This document shows positions 8,739-17,140 of a DNA stretch of 64,000 nucleotides, piece by piece. Source of the stretch: an uncultured Alistipes sp. (lineage in GTDB: Bacteria; Bacteroidota; Bacteroidia; Bacteroidales; Rikenellaceae); assembly GCA_900541585.1 (NCBI GenBank), contig UQKD01000006.1:62001-126000 (forward strand). The letters run 5' to 3'. A program made the translations under genes and the position numbers. The stretch's first letter is position 1, and each line of letters opens with the position of its first letter. The notes under the pieces were generated by a model, which saw only the letters and a program-made list of their open reading frames with translations, ran no database searches and had not been told where the DNA came from.

Positions 8739-9992
8739 ATGTCGGAATTATACGAACTTTTCAGTCAATATCCCCGCATCTCGACCGACACGCGCCGGAT
8801 CGAACCGGACTCCATCTTCTTCGCCCTGCGGGGCGATACCTTCGACGGCAACCGTTTCGTCGCCGAAGCGCTCGAAAAAGGCGCGGCCTACGCCGTCTCC
8901 GACGATCCGCAGGTCGCCGCTTCCGATGAGCGGCAGCGTATCCTGCTCGTCGACGACACACTGAAAGCCCTTCAGGAGTTGGCCCGGGAACACCGCCGGG
9001 CGCTCGGAATCCCGATCCTCGCCATCTCGGGCAGCAACGGCAAAACCACCACGAAAGAACTCGTCAGCCGCGTGCTGGCCGAGCGGTTCGAGGTCTACGC
9101 CACCCGCGGCAACCTCAACAACCACATCGGCGTGCCGCTGACGTTGCTCGCCATGACCCGCGACACGGAGTTCGGCGTGGTGGAGATGGGCGCGAGCGCC
9201 TGCGGCGAACTGGCCCTGCTGGCATCGGTCGCCGAGCCGAACTACGGCATCCTGACCAACATCGGCCTGGCGCACCTCGAAGGCTTCGGGGGACCCGAAG
9301 GGGTTCGCCGCGGCAAGGGCGAACTGTTCGACTTCCTCGCGGCGAACGGAGGCCACGCCTTCGTCCCGGCCGACGACGAAATACTGACGAACATGGCCTC
9401 CGAGCGTGATCCGCTGGCCGCGGAATATTACTCCGTATCGCTGGCCGACGGCATCGAGAACCACCTGGACGGCAGCTACAACCGGTTCAACATCGCGGCC
9501 GCCGTCGCCGTGGGTCGCTATTTCGACGTTCCCGACGAACGCATCCGCCACGCCATCGCCGGCTATGTCCCCGACAACAACCGCTCGCAGCGTATCGGGA
9601 CGCCGCGCAACACGCTCGTCGCCGACTGCTACAACGCCAACCCGTCGAGCATGCGGGCTTCGGTCGGGAATTTTCTCGCCGAGCCGCTCGAAGAACGCCA
9701 GCGCCGGGTGCTGATCCTGGGCGACATGCTCGAACTGGGCGACTGGTCCGGACGCGAACACGCCGCGATCATCGCGATGGCCGCGCAGGCCCCCGGAGCG
9801 GAACTGCTGCTCGTAGGCCCGGAATTCGCCAGAGCCTACGACGGACTCGCAGAAAAGCCCGCGAACGTCACACTCTGCCCCACGCGCGACGACCTGATCT
9901 CGCTGCTGAAAGTATCCCCCGTGGAAAACTCCCTCGTGCTGGTCAAAGGCTCGCACGGCATGGGGCTGGAACAGGCGCTGGAGATGCTCTGA
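8739..9992 (+). CDS. murF: UDP-N-acetylmuramoyl-tripeptide--D-alanyl-D-alanine ligase
   Basis: Cytoplasmic Mur ligase that adds D-Ala-D-Ala to the UDP-MurNAc-tripeptide in peptidoglycan synthesis. The chosen start (MSELYELFSQ) gives 417 residues. A longer reading from a TTG at 8595 adds 48 residues with no similarity to MurF. The N-terminal substrate-binding domain has STDTRRIEPDSIFFALRG. The ATP-binding P-loop is SGSNGKTTTKE at residues 97-107. The central domain has NNHIGVPLTLL and MGASACGELALLA, and the C-terminal domain has DCYNANPSSM. It stands apart from any mur/fts cluster here. The GH123-like gene 61 bases downstream could share its transcript. Confidence 0.95.
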   Translation: MSELYELFSQYPRISTDTRRIEPDSIFFALRGDTFDGNRFVAEALEKGAAYAVSDDPQVAASDERQRILLVDDTLKALQELAREHRRALGIPILAISGSNGKTTTKELVSRVLAERFEVYATRGNLNNHIGVPLTLLAMTRDTEFGVVEMGASACGELALLASVAEPNYGILTNIGLAHLEGFGGPEGVRRGKGELFDFLAANGGHAFVPADDEILTNMASERDPLAAEYYSVSLADGIENHLDGSYNRFNIAAAVAVGRYFDVPDERIRHAIAGYVPDNNRSQRIGTPRNTLVADCYNANPSSMRASVGNFLAEPLEERQRRVLILGDMLELGDWSGREHAAIIAMAAQAPGAELLLVGPEFARAYDGLAEKPANVTLCPTRDDLISLLKVSPVENSLVLVKGSHGMGLEQALEML

Positions 9993-10053
9993 CCGCTGCC
10001 GGAAACCGACCCGAAAACAACCGGAATAACCCCGACCCAAAATAAACCGACCC

Positions 10054-11793
10054 ATGAAAAAACTACTCGTTATCCTTCCCCTGCTGGCACTGCTCTCCTG
10101 CACCGGCGTCCCCTCGCAGACCGTTCTCTCGCATTTCGACTGGACCGAACCCGCCGATCCGCAGGGAGAGCAACCCGAAACCTGGAACGGAGTCGAAAAA
10201 CCGCTCGTCACGTTCGGCTCGACGGACATCCGCTATCCCCGCGCGACACCCTACGCAGATGCCGTGACGGACCAAACGGCCCTCACGGGCTGGCGCGGCG
10301 AAAAGGTCTCGGCCCAGGCTGTCGTCTCTACTCCTGAAGCCATCGACGGCCTGACCTGCACCGTGGGCGACTTCGTCGCGGACAACGGAGTCAAACTCGC
10401 CGGCATCGCCCGAGCGCGTTTCGTCAAATACGTCGTCAGCGACCGTTTCCTGCCCGACCAACCCTGCGGCGCACGGCCGGAGAACAACCCGGCCCACCTC
10501 GAAGCAGACCTGCTCGACGAGGCGGCTTCACTCGACGTGCGCGCCCGGTCGACCCGTCCCGTCTGGATCACGGTCGACATCCCGCGCGACGCCGCCCCCG
10601 GCCGCTATACGGCTCCGGTTGCGGTAAAGGGCAAAGGCATCGACAAAACGCTGACGCTGTGCCTGAACGTCACCGGCCGCACCCTGCCCGCGCCCTCGGA
10701 GTGGACCTACCACCTCGACCTGTGGCAGCATCCGGCGGCCGTGGCCCGTGCCGAAGGGGTAGAGGTCTGGAGCGACGAGCATTTCGAACGGATGCGGCCG
10801 ACGATGCGGCAGCTCGCAGACGCCGGGCAGAAAGTCATCACGGCAACGCTCAACAAGGATCCCTGGAACAACCAGTGCTACGACGCCTACGCCGACATGA
10901 TCGTCTGGACGCGCCTGGCCGACGGCACGTGGGAGTATGACTTCACGGTCTTCGACCGCTGGGTGCAGTTCATGCTCGACCTGGGCATCGGCAAGTACAT
11001 CAACTGCTACTCGATGCTGCCGTGGAACAACATGCTCCACTACAAGGATGCCGTGACGGGCGAATTCGTCGACGTCAAGGCCGATCCGGACACGCCGGCC
11101 TTCCGCGAAATGTGGGGTCCGTTCCTGCCGGCCTTCGTCGGCCACCTCCGCGAAAAGGGGTGGCTCGGCATCACCAACATCGCCATGGACGAGCGCTCGC
11201 CCGAGGTGATGGCCGCCGCGACGGCCCTGCTGAAGGAGGTCGCACCCGAACTGGGCATCGCGCTGGCCGACAACCACAAGATCTTCAAGCAGTATCCCTA
11301 CATCAAGGACATGTGCGCCAGCATCTTCGGCCCCATCGAACAGACGGACATCGTCCAGCGCCGCAGCCAGGGGCTGACGACCACCTTCTACGTCTGCTGC
11401 TCGTCGGGGTTCCCGAACACCTACACCTCGTCGGAACCGGCCGAGGCGACCTATTTGAGCTGGTACGCCGCCGCGGAGGATTACGACGGATTCCTGCGCT
11501 GGGCCTACAACTCGTGGGTCGAAGACCCGATCCGCGACTCCCGGTTCCGGAAATGGGCTGCCGGCGACACCTACATCGTCTACCCCGAAGGCCGCTCGTC
11601 GATCCGCTTCGAACGGCTGATCGAAGGCATTCAGGACTGGGAGAAAATCCGCATCCTCCAGGCGGAATCCGCCGGCGACGCCGCCAAACAGCAAACCCTC
11701 CTCGACCTGCTGGAACCGTTCCGTTCGCCGATCCCCTTCGACGGCTGGGAACAGACCCTTCGCGACGCCCGCGCGACGCTGAACACGCTCTGA
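10054..11793 (+). CDS. GH123-like / DUF4091 glycoside hydrolase lipoprotein
   Basis: 579 residues with a lipobox at Cys16 (LLALLSCTG), so probably anchored to a membrane. The layout matches the protein at 2379-4157: an N-terminal beta-sandwich (TRPVWITVDIPRDAAPGRYT), a TIM barrel with IAMDERSPEVM around residue 380 carrying the GH123-type Asp-Glu pair, and a C-terminal DUF4091 segment (FLRWAYNSWVEDP, YIVYPEGRSSIRFERLIEGI). It probably acts as a beta-N-acetylgalactosaminidase or a related hexosaminidase. It sits alone, separated by a bidirectional terminator from the flavoprotein gene that converges on it, so it is not clearly part of the neighbouring Sus locus. Confidence 0.85.
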   Translation: MKKLLVILPLLALLSCTGVPSQTVLSHFDWTEPADPQGEQPETWNGVEKPLVTFGSTDIRYPRATPYADAVTDQTALTGWRGEKVSAQAVVSTPEAIDGLTCTVGDFVADNGVKLAGIARARFVKYVVSDRFLPDQPCGARPENNPAHLEADLLDEAASLDVRARSTRPVWITVDIPRDAAPGRYTAPVAVKGKGIDKTLTLCLNVTGRTLPAPSEWTYHLDLWQHPAAVARAEGVEVWSDEHFERMRPTMRQLADAGQKVITATLNKDPWNNQCYDAYADMIVWTRLADGTWEYDFTVFDRWVQFMLDLGIGKYINCYSMLPWNNMLHYKDAVTGEFVDVKADPDTPAFREMWGPFLPAFVGHLREKGWLGITNIAMDERSPEVMAAATALLKEVAPELGIALADNHKIFKQYPYIKDMCASIFGPIEQTDIVQRRSQGLTTTFYVCCSSGFPNTYTSSEPAEATYLSWYAAAEDYDGFLRWAYNSWVEDPIRDSRFRKWAAGDTYIVYPEGRSSIRFERLIEGIQDWEKIRILQAESAGDAAKQQTLLDLLEPFRSPIPFDGWEQTLRDARATLNTL

Positions 11794-11875
11794 CCCGCCG
11801 CTGACGCCCGACCCGGATTCCGCCAAAGCCGCCACGGCATTTACCGGCAATCCGCAAACACACTGCTTCCATACG

Positions 11876-11909
11876 AAAAACGAGCGATGCCGCGGCATCG
11901 CTCGTTTCG
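11876..11909. terminator. Bidirectional terminator between GH123-like and flavoprotein genes
   Basis: A perfect palindrome at 11881-11904 (CGAGCGATGCCG and its complement) is flanked by A-run and T-run sequence, between two convergent genes. This is a classic two-way intrinsic terminator. Confidence 0.8.
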
Positions 11910-11911
11910 TT

Positions 11912-13801
11912 TCAATGTTTCAGCACCCGTCCGGGCGGCAGGTCGATATGAGGAGGCTCGGCCAGCGTCTTTCCCCGGTTGTAGGTCTGATCGTCGGGAA
12001 GCCCCCTGCGGCCGGTTCCCTCCTGCATCAGGGCTTTCAGCTCGCCGAGGTGGTAGCGGTAAATATCGCGCGGCAGCGCGCCATGCTTCCGGCACAGCGA
12101 AGCCGCCATGCCCACCACTTCGCCCATCATGCCGGTCGTCCGCATCACGCGCACGGTTCCCAGCGCCACGTGCGTCACGCTGATATTCCGGCCCGCCATG
12201 AAGAGGTTGTCGACGTTACGCGAGTAGAAGCAGCGGTAGGGAATCGGATAGGGGTGAATCGGAATCTGCACCGAAATGGCCTTGAACTCGCCCCCGGGGA
12301 AATGACGGCCGTTGACCGAATCGGGGTAGTGCAGATCGATGCTCCACGACGTCGCGGCCGTGCCGTCCTCGTGAAAAACATAGCGGCGGATGTCGTCCTC
12401 CTTGAGCACGTAATCGCCGATCAGGCGGCGCGATTCGCGTTTCCCGGCGACATAGGCCACCCATTCGAGCCGGCGGCCGCGGAACTCGTCGTTGGCTTTG
12501 AGGTCGTTTTTCAGGTAGCTCCAGTTCGAGTAGACCGCCAGCAAGCCGTAGTCACGGATGCGCTCGAAGTCGTCCACCTGGTTCCGGAACATCCCGGTCT
12601 CCCAGGTCCACTGTCCGCGGATCACGCGTTCGCAGCTCTCGTCGCTGAATTTCAGTCCGTATTCGAAGCGGGGGAACTTCGCGCTCCCCGGCTCCTCCAC
12701 CGAGTACCACTGCACCGAAGCGCCCATCGTCATGCTGTCCTGCCGTTCCGGGGCTTCCAGCTCCCCGAACTGCGCCCGGGATTCGCGCCCCATCAGGTAA
12801 TCGGCCCCGGCCAGATAGCCCACCGCACCGTCGCCCGTGCAGTCGGCGTACACCGGAGCGCGGAACACCACGCGCTCGCCGGTCTCGACCTGCTGCGCCA
12901 CGATCTCCGTAATGCGCCGTCCCTCCATCGAGACCCCGTTGGCACGGTAGCCCAGGAAAAGCGTCACGTTCGGCTCGTTCTTCACGAAATCCAGCTTCCG
13001 CTCGTCCTGGTAATAGTCGGGCGTCCCGGCGTTCATACCCTTCGGCGAGGCGAACTCCCGGACCATGTTCCCCAACTCGGGATAAGGACCGACCCCGAGG
13101 CGGCCGCCCAGCAGCACACGCACCTCCGAGCTGTTGTTGCCACCCAGCACCGGGCGGTCGTTGAGCAGCGCCACGCGGCATCCCAGCCGCGCCGCCGAAA
13201 CCGCCGCGCACATTCCGGCCAGGCCGCCGCCGACCACCACCAGGTCGTATTCACCCGCATCGCGCGGCTCGGCAGGCCGGTTCGACAGCCGGTCGCGGAA
13301 CGCGGCCAGCTCCCCGGCTTCCGCGGGCGGTTCGCGCCGCTCCGTCGAGAAGTAGAGCGCATCGCAACGGCCGTCGAATCCCGTCAGGTCGTGCAGGGCG
13401 ATCTCAGCCTCGGTTTTGCGCACGGCGACCTTCCCGGCGTACTGCCACTGCCAGCAGTCGCCGCGCCCGCCCAGCTCCGCGGCCAGGCGGCGGCCATTCA
13501 CCGAAACGAAAAACCGCCCGGGACCTTCGCCCGCATACCACGGCGAAGTCCAGTTATAGGTCCTCACGTAAACGTGGTAGACGCCGCGTTCGGGAAACCC
13601 GACCGACGCCACCGCATCGCCGACGGGACGGCCCAGGCCGTGCGCCAGCAGATAGGGCGAACCCATCCTGTCCATGAACTGCTGGTCGACGACCCAGCCC
13701 CCTTTCCGTCCGAACGCCTCGGCCTCCACCAGCAGTTCGGCGGCACGTACCCCGGTCAGCGAACAGAGTCCCAGCAATAAAATCCAAAATTTTTCTTTCA
13801 T
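11912..13801 (-). CDS. Secreted FAD-dependent oxidoreductase with N-terminal carbohydrate-binding-like domain
   Basis: 629 residues with a Sec-type signal peptide (MKEKFWILLLGLCSLTGVRA). Residues of about 21-150 look like a jelly-roll carbohydrate-binding module (LLVEAEAFGRKGGWVVD, RRLAAELGGRGDCWQWQ). The flavin domain then begins with the dinucleotide fold YDLVVVGGGLAGMCAAVSAA, followed by GGNNSSEVRV and YADCTGDGAVGYLAGADYLM, which are typical of the FAD_oxidored (PF12831) group. The C-terminus has MAGRNISVTHVALGTVRVM. It probably oxidises a sugar or another small substrate in the periplasm; acceptor and substrate are unknown. It is divergent from susC at 14105, across a shared region with a possible LacI-type operator. 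The family is confident; the function within the locus is inference. Confidence 0.8.
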   Translation of the reverse strand: MKEKFWILLLGLCSLTGVRAAELLVEAEAFGRKGGWVVDQQFMDRMGSPYLLAHGLGRPVGDAVASVGFPERGVYHVYVRTYNWTSPWYAGEGPGRFFVSVNGRRLAAELGGRGDCWQWQYAGKVAVRKTEAEIALHDLTGFDGRCDALYFSTERREPPAEAGELAAFRDRLSNRPAEPRDAGEYDLVVVGGGLAGMCAAVSAARLGCRVALLNDRPVLGGNNSSEVRVLLGGRLGVGPYPELGNMVREFASPKGMNAGTPDYYQDERKLDFVKNEPNVTLFLGYRANGVSMEGRRITEIVAQQVETGERVVFRAPVYADCTGDGAVGYLAGADYLMGRESRAQFGELEAPERQDSMTMGASVQWYSVEEPGSAKFPRFEYGLKFSDESCERVIRGQWTWETGMFRNQVDDFERIRDYGLLAVYSNWSYLKNDLKANDEFRGRRLEWVAYVAGKRESRRLIGDYVLKEDDIRRYVFHEDGTAATSWSIDLHYPDSVNGRHFPGGEFKAISVQIPIHPYPIPYRCFYSRNVDNLFMAGRNISVTHVALGTVRVMRTTGMMGEVVGMAASLCRKHGALPRDIYRYHLGELKALMQEGTGRRGLPDDQTYNRGKTLAEPPHIDLPPGRVLKH

Positions 13802-14104
13802 ACTCTTTTTACCTATTTATAACCGATTTGAAATTTCGTTTCGACAACCAATATCGGCATTCCGAACGGCATATACAACACCCAGAGGGCAAAAAATCGT
13901 CGGGAACGGTTGCGGGAACGCTCCCGACGATTTTTTCGGCAAAACGCTTGTTTTTTGTTTTCGGGTTTCCTTATCTTTAGTATTGCGAAACCAAGACTTA
14001 AAACAAATCAACCATTTAATTCAAAGCATTTTACACCATTCCGAACACCCGGAGGTTCCGGATCGGAAAAATTGCAGGAATAAACCCTCTACAACCTTAA
14101 ATCC
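13802..14104. other. Divergent regulatory region, flavoprotein / susC
   Basis: 303 bases holding the inverted repeat at 13891-13936 and, on the plus strand, a near-consensus promoter (TTG at 13948-13950, 21 bases, TATCTTTA at 13972-13979). No consensus -7 box was found for the minus-strand flavoprotein gene. A leader of about 118 bases follows the susC promoter. Confidence 0.5.
13891..13936. promoter_or_regulatory. Perfect 15-bp inverted repeat with LacI-operator-like core
   Basis: Arms at 13891-13905 and 13922-13936 are perfect complements (AAAAAATCGTCGGGA). The 16-base centre plus the arm ends hold CGGGAACG twice (13901-13908 and 13913-13920) and the CG-centred pseudo-palindrome GGGAACGCTCCC. 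It lies between the divergent flavoprotein and susC genes, where a terminator is not expected, so an operator or attenuator is more likely. The LacI protein of the same locus is the candidate ligand. Confidence 0.5.
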
Positions 14105-17100
14105 ATGAAGCAAACTCTACGATTCACCCGGGCAGTCTGCCTCGTCTGCCTGCTCCTTGCGGCAGCGGCCGCACATGCCCAGCCGCGCACGGTCTCCGGC
14201 ACGGTCGCCGACAAACAGACGGGCGAACCCATGCTCGGCGTCAGCGTTGTCCTGAAAGGCTCCACGCTCGGCACGACGACCGACAGCAAAGGCGCCTTCC
14301 AACTCAAACTCCCCGCGCAGCAGGGCACGCTGCTCTTTTCGTTCCTGGGGTACAAACCCCTCGAAGTCCCGACGGGCGGTAACAAGGACGTATTCGACGT
14401 CCGGCTCGACAAGGAGACCCTCGACATCGAACAGGTGGTCGTGGTCGGCTACGGCGTACAGAAGAAGGTCAACCTCACGGGCGCCATCTCCACCATGGAG
14501 GGCGACGACATCTCCCGGCGTCCGGTCATGCTGGCCTCGTCGGCCCTGCAAGGGCTTTCGGCGGGCGTCACCGTCACCCAATCCTCGGGCCAGCCCGGCT
14601 CCGACGGCTCGACGATCCGCATCCGCGGCGTGGGCACGCTCAACAACTCCGACGCACTGGTGCTGGTCGACGGCGTGGAGGGCAAGCTCGACGGCGTGAA
14701 CCCCAACGACATCGAGTCGATCTCGGTGCTCAAGGACGCCGCTTCGGCCGCCATCTACGGCTCGCGCGCGGCCAACGGCGTGATCCTCGTCACCACGAAG
14801 ATCGGCACACAAGAGAAGTTGAGCGTCAACTACAACGGCTACGCCGGATTCCAGCGGTTCACCACCCTGCCGGAGTTCGTCAACGGATACACCTATATGA
14901 AGGCCATGAACGACGCCTATGCCAACCTGGACATGACGCCGCTCTACTCCGACACCTACCTGCGCGACTACCTGCGCTACAAGCGCATGGACCCCGACAA
15001 CTACCCCGACACCGACTGGCAGAAGGAGGTCTACACCGGTTCGGGCTTCACCCAGAGCCACCACGTCAGCGTCAGCGGCGGCAAGCGGGTCAATGTGCTG
15101 GCGTCGTTCGGTTATCAGGACCAGGACGGTCTGCTGCCGCACTTCTCGTCGGACCGCTATTCGTTCCGCCTGAACGCCAAAATGAACATCACCAAGGCCA
15201 TCGAGGCCTCGATGCTCGTCGACGGACGGCGCGCCGACATCAACTCCCCGACCGGCTCCGCGGCGGTCAAGAGCAGCGTCAACCGCATTCCGAACATCTA
15301 TCCGGCGCGCTTGAGCGACGGCCGCTGGGGCACGGGACTCAACGGCAACAACCCGCTGGCGCTGGTCACCGAAGGCGGCATGAACAACGGCGTCTACTAT
15401 AACCTCCGCGCCAGTTTCCAGGTGACCGTCAGGCCGTTCGACGGCGCGAGCGTCGAATTCAACTTCACGCCCAAATATTCCAACTCCCACGTCCGCAAGT
15501 TCAACAAGGCCATCGAGACCTTCGAACCCGGCCGCGAGACCCCGGCCTACACCTCCCCGGCCAAGAGCAGCCTGAACGAAAGCGACAGCAAGACCACCGA
15601 GAACCTGCTACGCGTGATCGCCCGCTACAACAAGACCTTCGGCAGCCACGAGATCGGCGTCCTGGCCGGTTACGAGCAGATCGCCAGCAAGACCCGCGAC
15701 ATGGGGACCCGCCGCGAAGGCTTCCCGCTCACCAACTACCCCGAGATGAACGCCGGTTCGACCGAGAACATGAGCAACTCGGGCGGCGCGAGCGAATGGG
15801 CGCTGCTGTCGTGGTTCGGACGCATCAACTACGCCTACAAATCGCGCTACCTGTTCGAAGCCAACGTCCGCGTCGACGGCTCGTCGCGTTTCGCCCGCGG
15901 CCACCGTTTCGGCACGTTTCCCTCGGTATCGGTGGGCTGGCGCCTCTCGGAAGAGGAGTTCCTCAAAGAGGTGCGGTGGATTTCGAACCTCAAGCTGCGC
16001 GCCTCGTGGGGCCAGTTGGGCAACCAGCAGATCGGAACCTACCCCGCCTACACCACCATCACGCTCGGCCCGAGCTTCATCTTCGGCGGCAAACCGGCCG
16101 ACGGCGGCGTGCAGAAATCCTACGCCAACGCAGGCATCACGTGGGAGACCACCGAGACGACCGACGTGGGTCTCGACGTGGCGCTGTTCGGCAACAAGCT
16201 GAGCGCGACGTTCGACTTCTACAACCGCAAGACCAGGGACATCCTGCTCACCCTGCCGCTCCCCGGCATCACGGGCATGAACGAACCCTACCAAAACGCC
16301 GGCGTGGTGCAGAACCGCGGCTGGGACCTCGAACTCAAACACACCAACACGGTGGGCAAATTCAGCTACCAGATCGGTTTCACCCTCTCCGACGTCCACA
16401 ACAAAATCCTCGACCTGAAAGGCGCCGGGCCGATCATCAGCGGCTACAACCTCAAGGCCGAAGGCTACCCCATCAACTCGATCTACGGTTACAAGGCGCT
16501 GGGACTGTTCCGCACCGAGGAGCAGCTGGCCGAAAGCCCCAAACAGACCTTCAGTTCCTACGATTTGGGCGACATCCGCTACGCCGACCTCAGCGACGCG
16601 GGAGCGGCCAACACCATCGACCGCGAGGACCGCACGGTGATCGGCAACCAGATTCCGCGCTTCGTCTACGGCCTGAACATCAGCGCGCAGTGGCGCAATT
16701 TCGACCTCTCGGTGCTGATCCAGGGCGTCGGCAAGAAGGACGTGATCTACACGGGCGACGTGGTCTGGGCGCTCTACAACGCCGGCAAGATGCAGACCTG
16801 GCAGACCGACTACTGGTCGAAGGAGAACCCCGACGCCTCCTACCCGCGCCCGATCGCGGCATCGTCGCACAACAACTTCCAGAATTCGAGTTTCTGGGTC
16901 TACGACGCGGCTTACCTGCGCCTGAAGAACCTCCAGGTGGGCTACACTCTCCCGACACGCCTCACGCGCAAAATATGGATCGACAAACTGCGCGTCTATT
17001 TCACGGGCGACAACCTGCTGACCTGGGACAAAATGCCCAAGGGCTGGGACCCCGAGACCCCCAGCGGCGACGCCGAGATCTACCCCATCGCCCAGACCTT

Positions 17101-17128
17101 CGTCTTCGGAATCCAACTTACCTTCTAA
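14105..17128 (+). CDS. SusC/RagA-type TonB-dependent outer-membrane receptor
   Basis: 1007 residues, a full-length SusC. A signal peptide (ending AAAAHAQ) precedes a regulatory domain (VSGTVADKQTGEPMLGVSVV, residues about 28-100). The TonB-box-like DIEQVVVVGYGVQKKVNLTG leads into the plug, with IRGVGTLNNSDALVLVDGVE and SRAANGVILVTTK. The barrel ends in the aromatic-rich PIAQTFVFGIQLTF. It imports the ligand captured by the SusD lipoprotein encoded 12 bases downstream. It is the first gene of a four-gene operon with a phosphoesterase and a FISUMP lipoprotein. The substrate is unknown. Confidence 0.96.
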   Translation: MKQTLRFTRAVCLVCLLLAAAAAHAQPRTVSGTVADKQTGEPMLGVSVVLKGSTLGTTTDSKGAFQLKLPAQQGTLLFSFLGYKPLEVPTGGNKDVFDVRLDKETLDIEQVVVVGYGVQKKVNLTGAISTMEGDDISRRPVMLASSALQGLSAGVTVTQSSGQPGSDGSTIRIRGVGTLNNSDALVLVDGVEGKLDGVNPNDIESISVLKDAASAAIYGSRAANGVILVTTKIGTQEKLSVNYNGYAGFQRFTTLPEFVNGYTYMKAMNDAYANLDMTPLYSDTYLRDYLRYKRMDPDNYPDTDWQKEVYTGSGFTQSHHVSVSGGKRVNVLASFGYQDQDGLLPHFSSDRYSFRLNAKMNITKAIEASMLVDGRRADINSPTGSAAVKSSVNRIPNIYPARLSDGRWGTGLNGNNPLALVTEGGMNNGVYYNLRASFQVTVRPFDGASVEFNFTPKYSNSHVRKFNKAIETFEPGRETPAYTSPAKSSLNESDSKTTENLLRVIARYNKTFGSHEIGVLAGYEQIASKTRDMGTRREGFPLTNYPEMNAGSTENMSNSGGASEWALLSWFGRINYAYKSRYLFEANVRVDGSSRFARGHRFGTFPSVSVGWRLSEEEFLKEVRWISNLKLRASWGQLGNQQIGTYPAYTTITLGPSFIFGGKPADGGVQKSYANAGITWETTETTDVGLDVALFGNKLSATFDFYNRKTRDILLTLPLPGITGMNEPYQNAGVVQNRGWDLELKHTNTVGKFSYQIGFTLSDVHNKILDLKGAGPIISGYNLKAEGYPINSIYGYKALGLFRTEEQLAESPKQTFSSYDLGDIRYADLSDAGAANTIDREDRTVIGNQIPRFVYGLNISAQWRNFDLSVLIQGVGKKDVIYTGDVVWALYNAGKMQTWQTDYWSKENPDASYPRPIAASSHNNFQNSSFWVYDAAYLRLKNLQVGYTLPTRLTRKIWIDKLRVYFTGDNLLTWDKMPKGWDPETPSGDAEIYPIAQTFVFGIQLTF

Positions 17129-17140
17129 CCTGAAAACGCC

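Noticed and set aside
13891..13936. Reading the inverted repeat as an ordinary terminator
   Set aside because: It lies upstream of both divergent genes, where no transcript is known to end. The operator-like core makes a regulatory site the better reading, although attenuation is not excluded.
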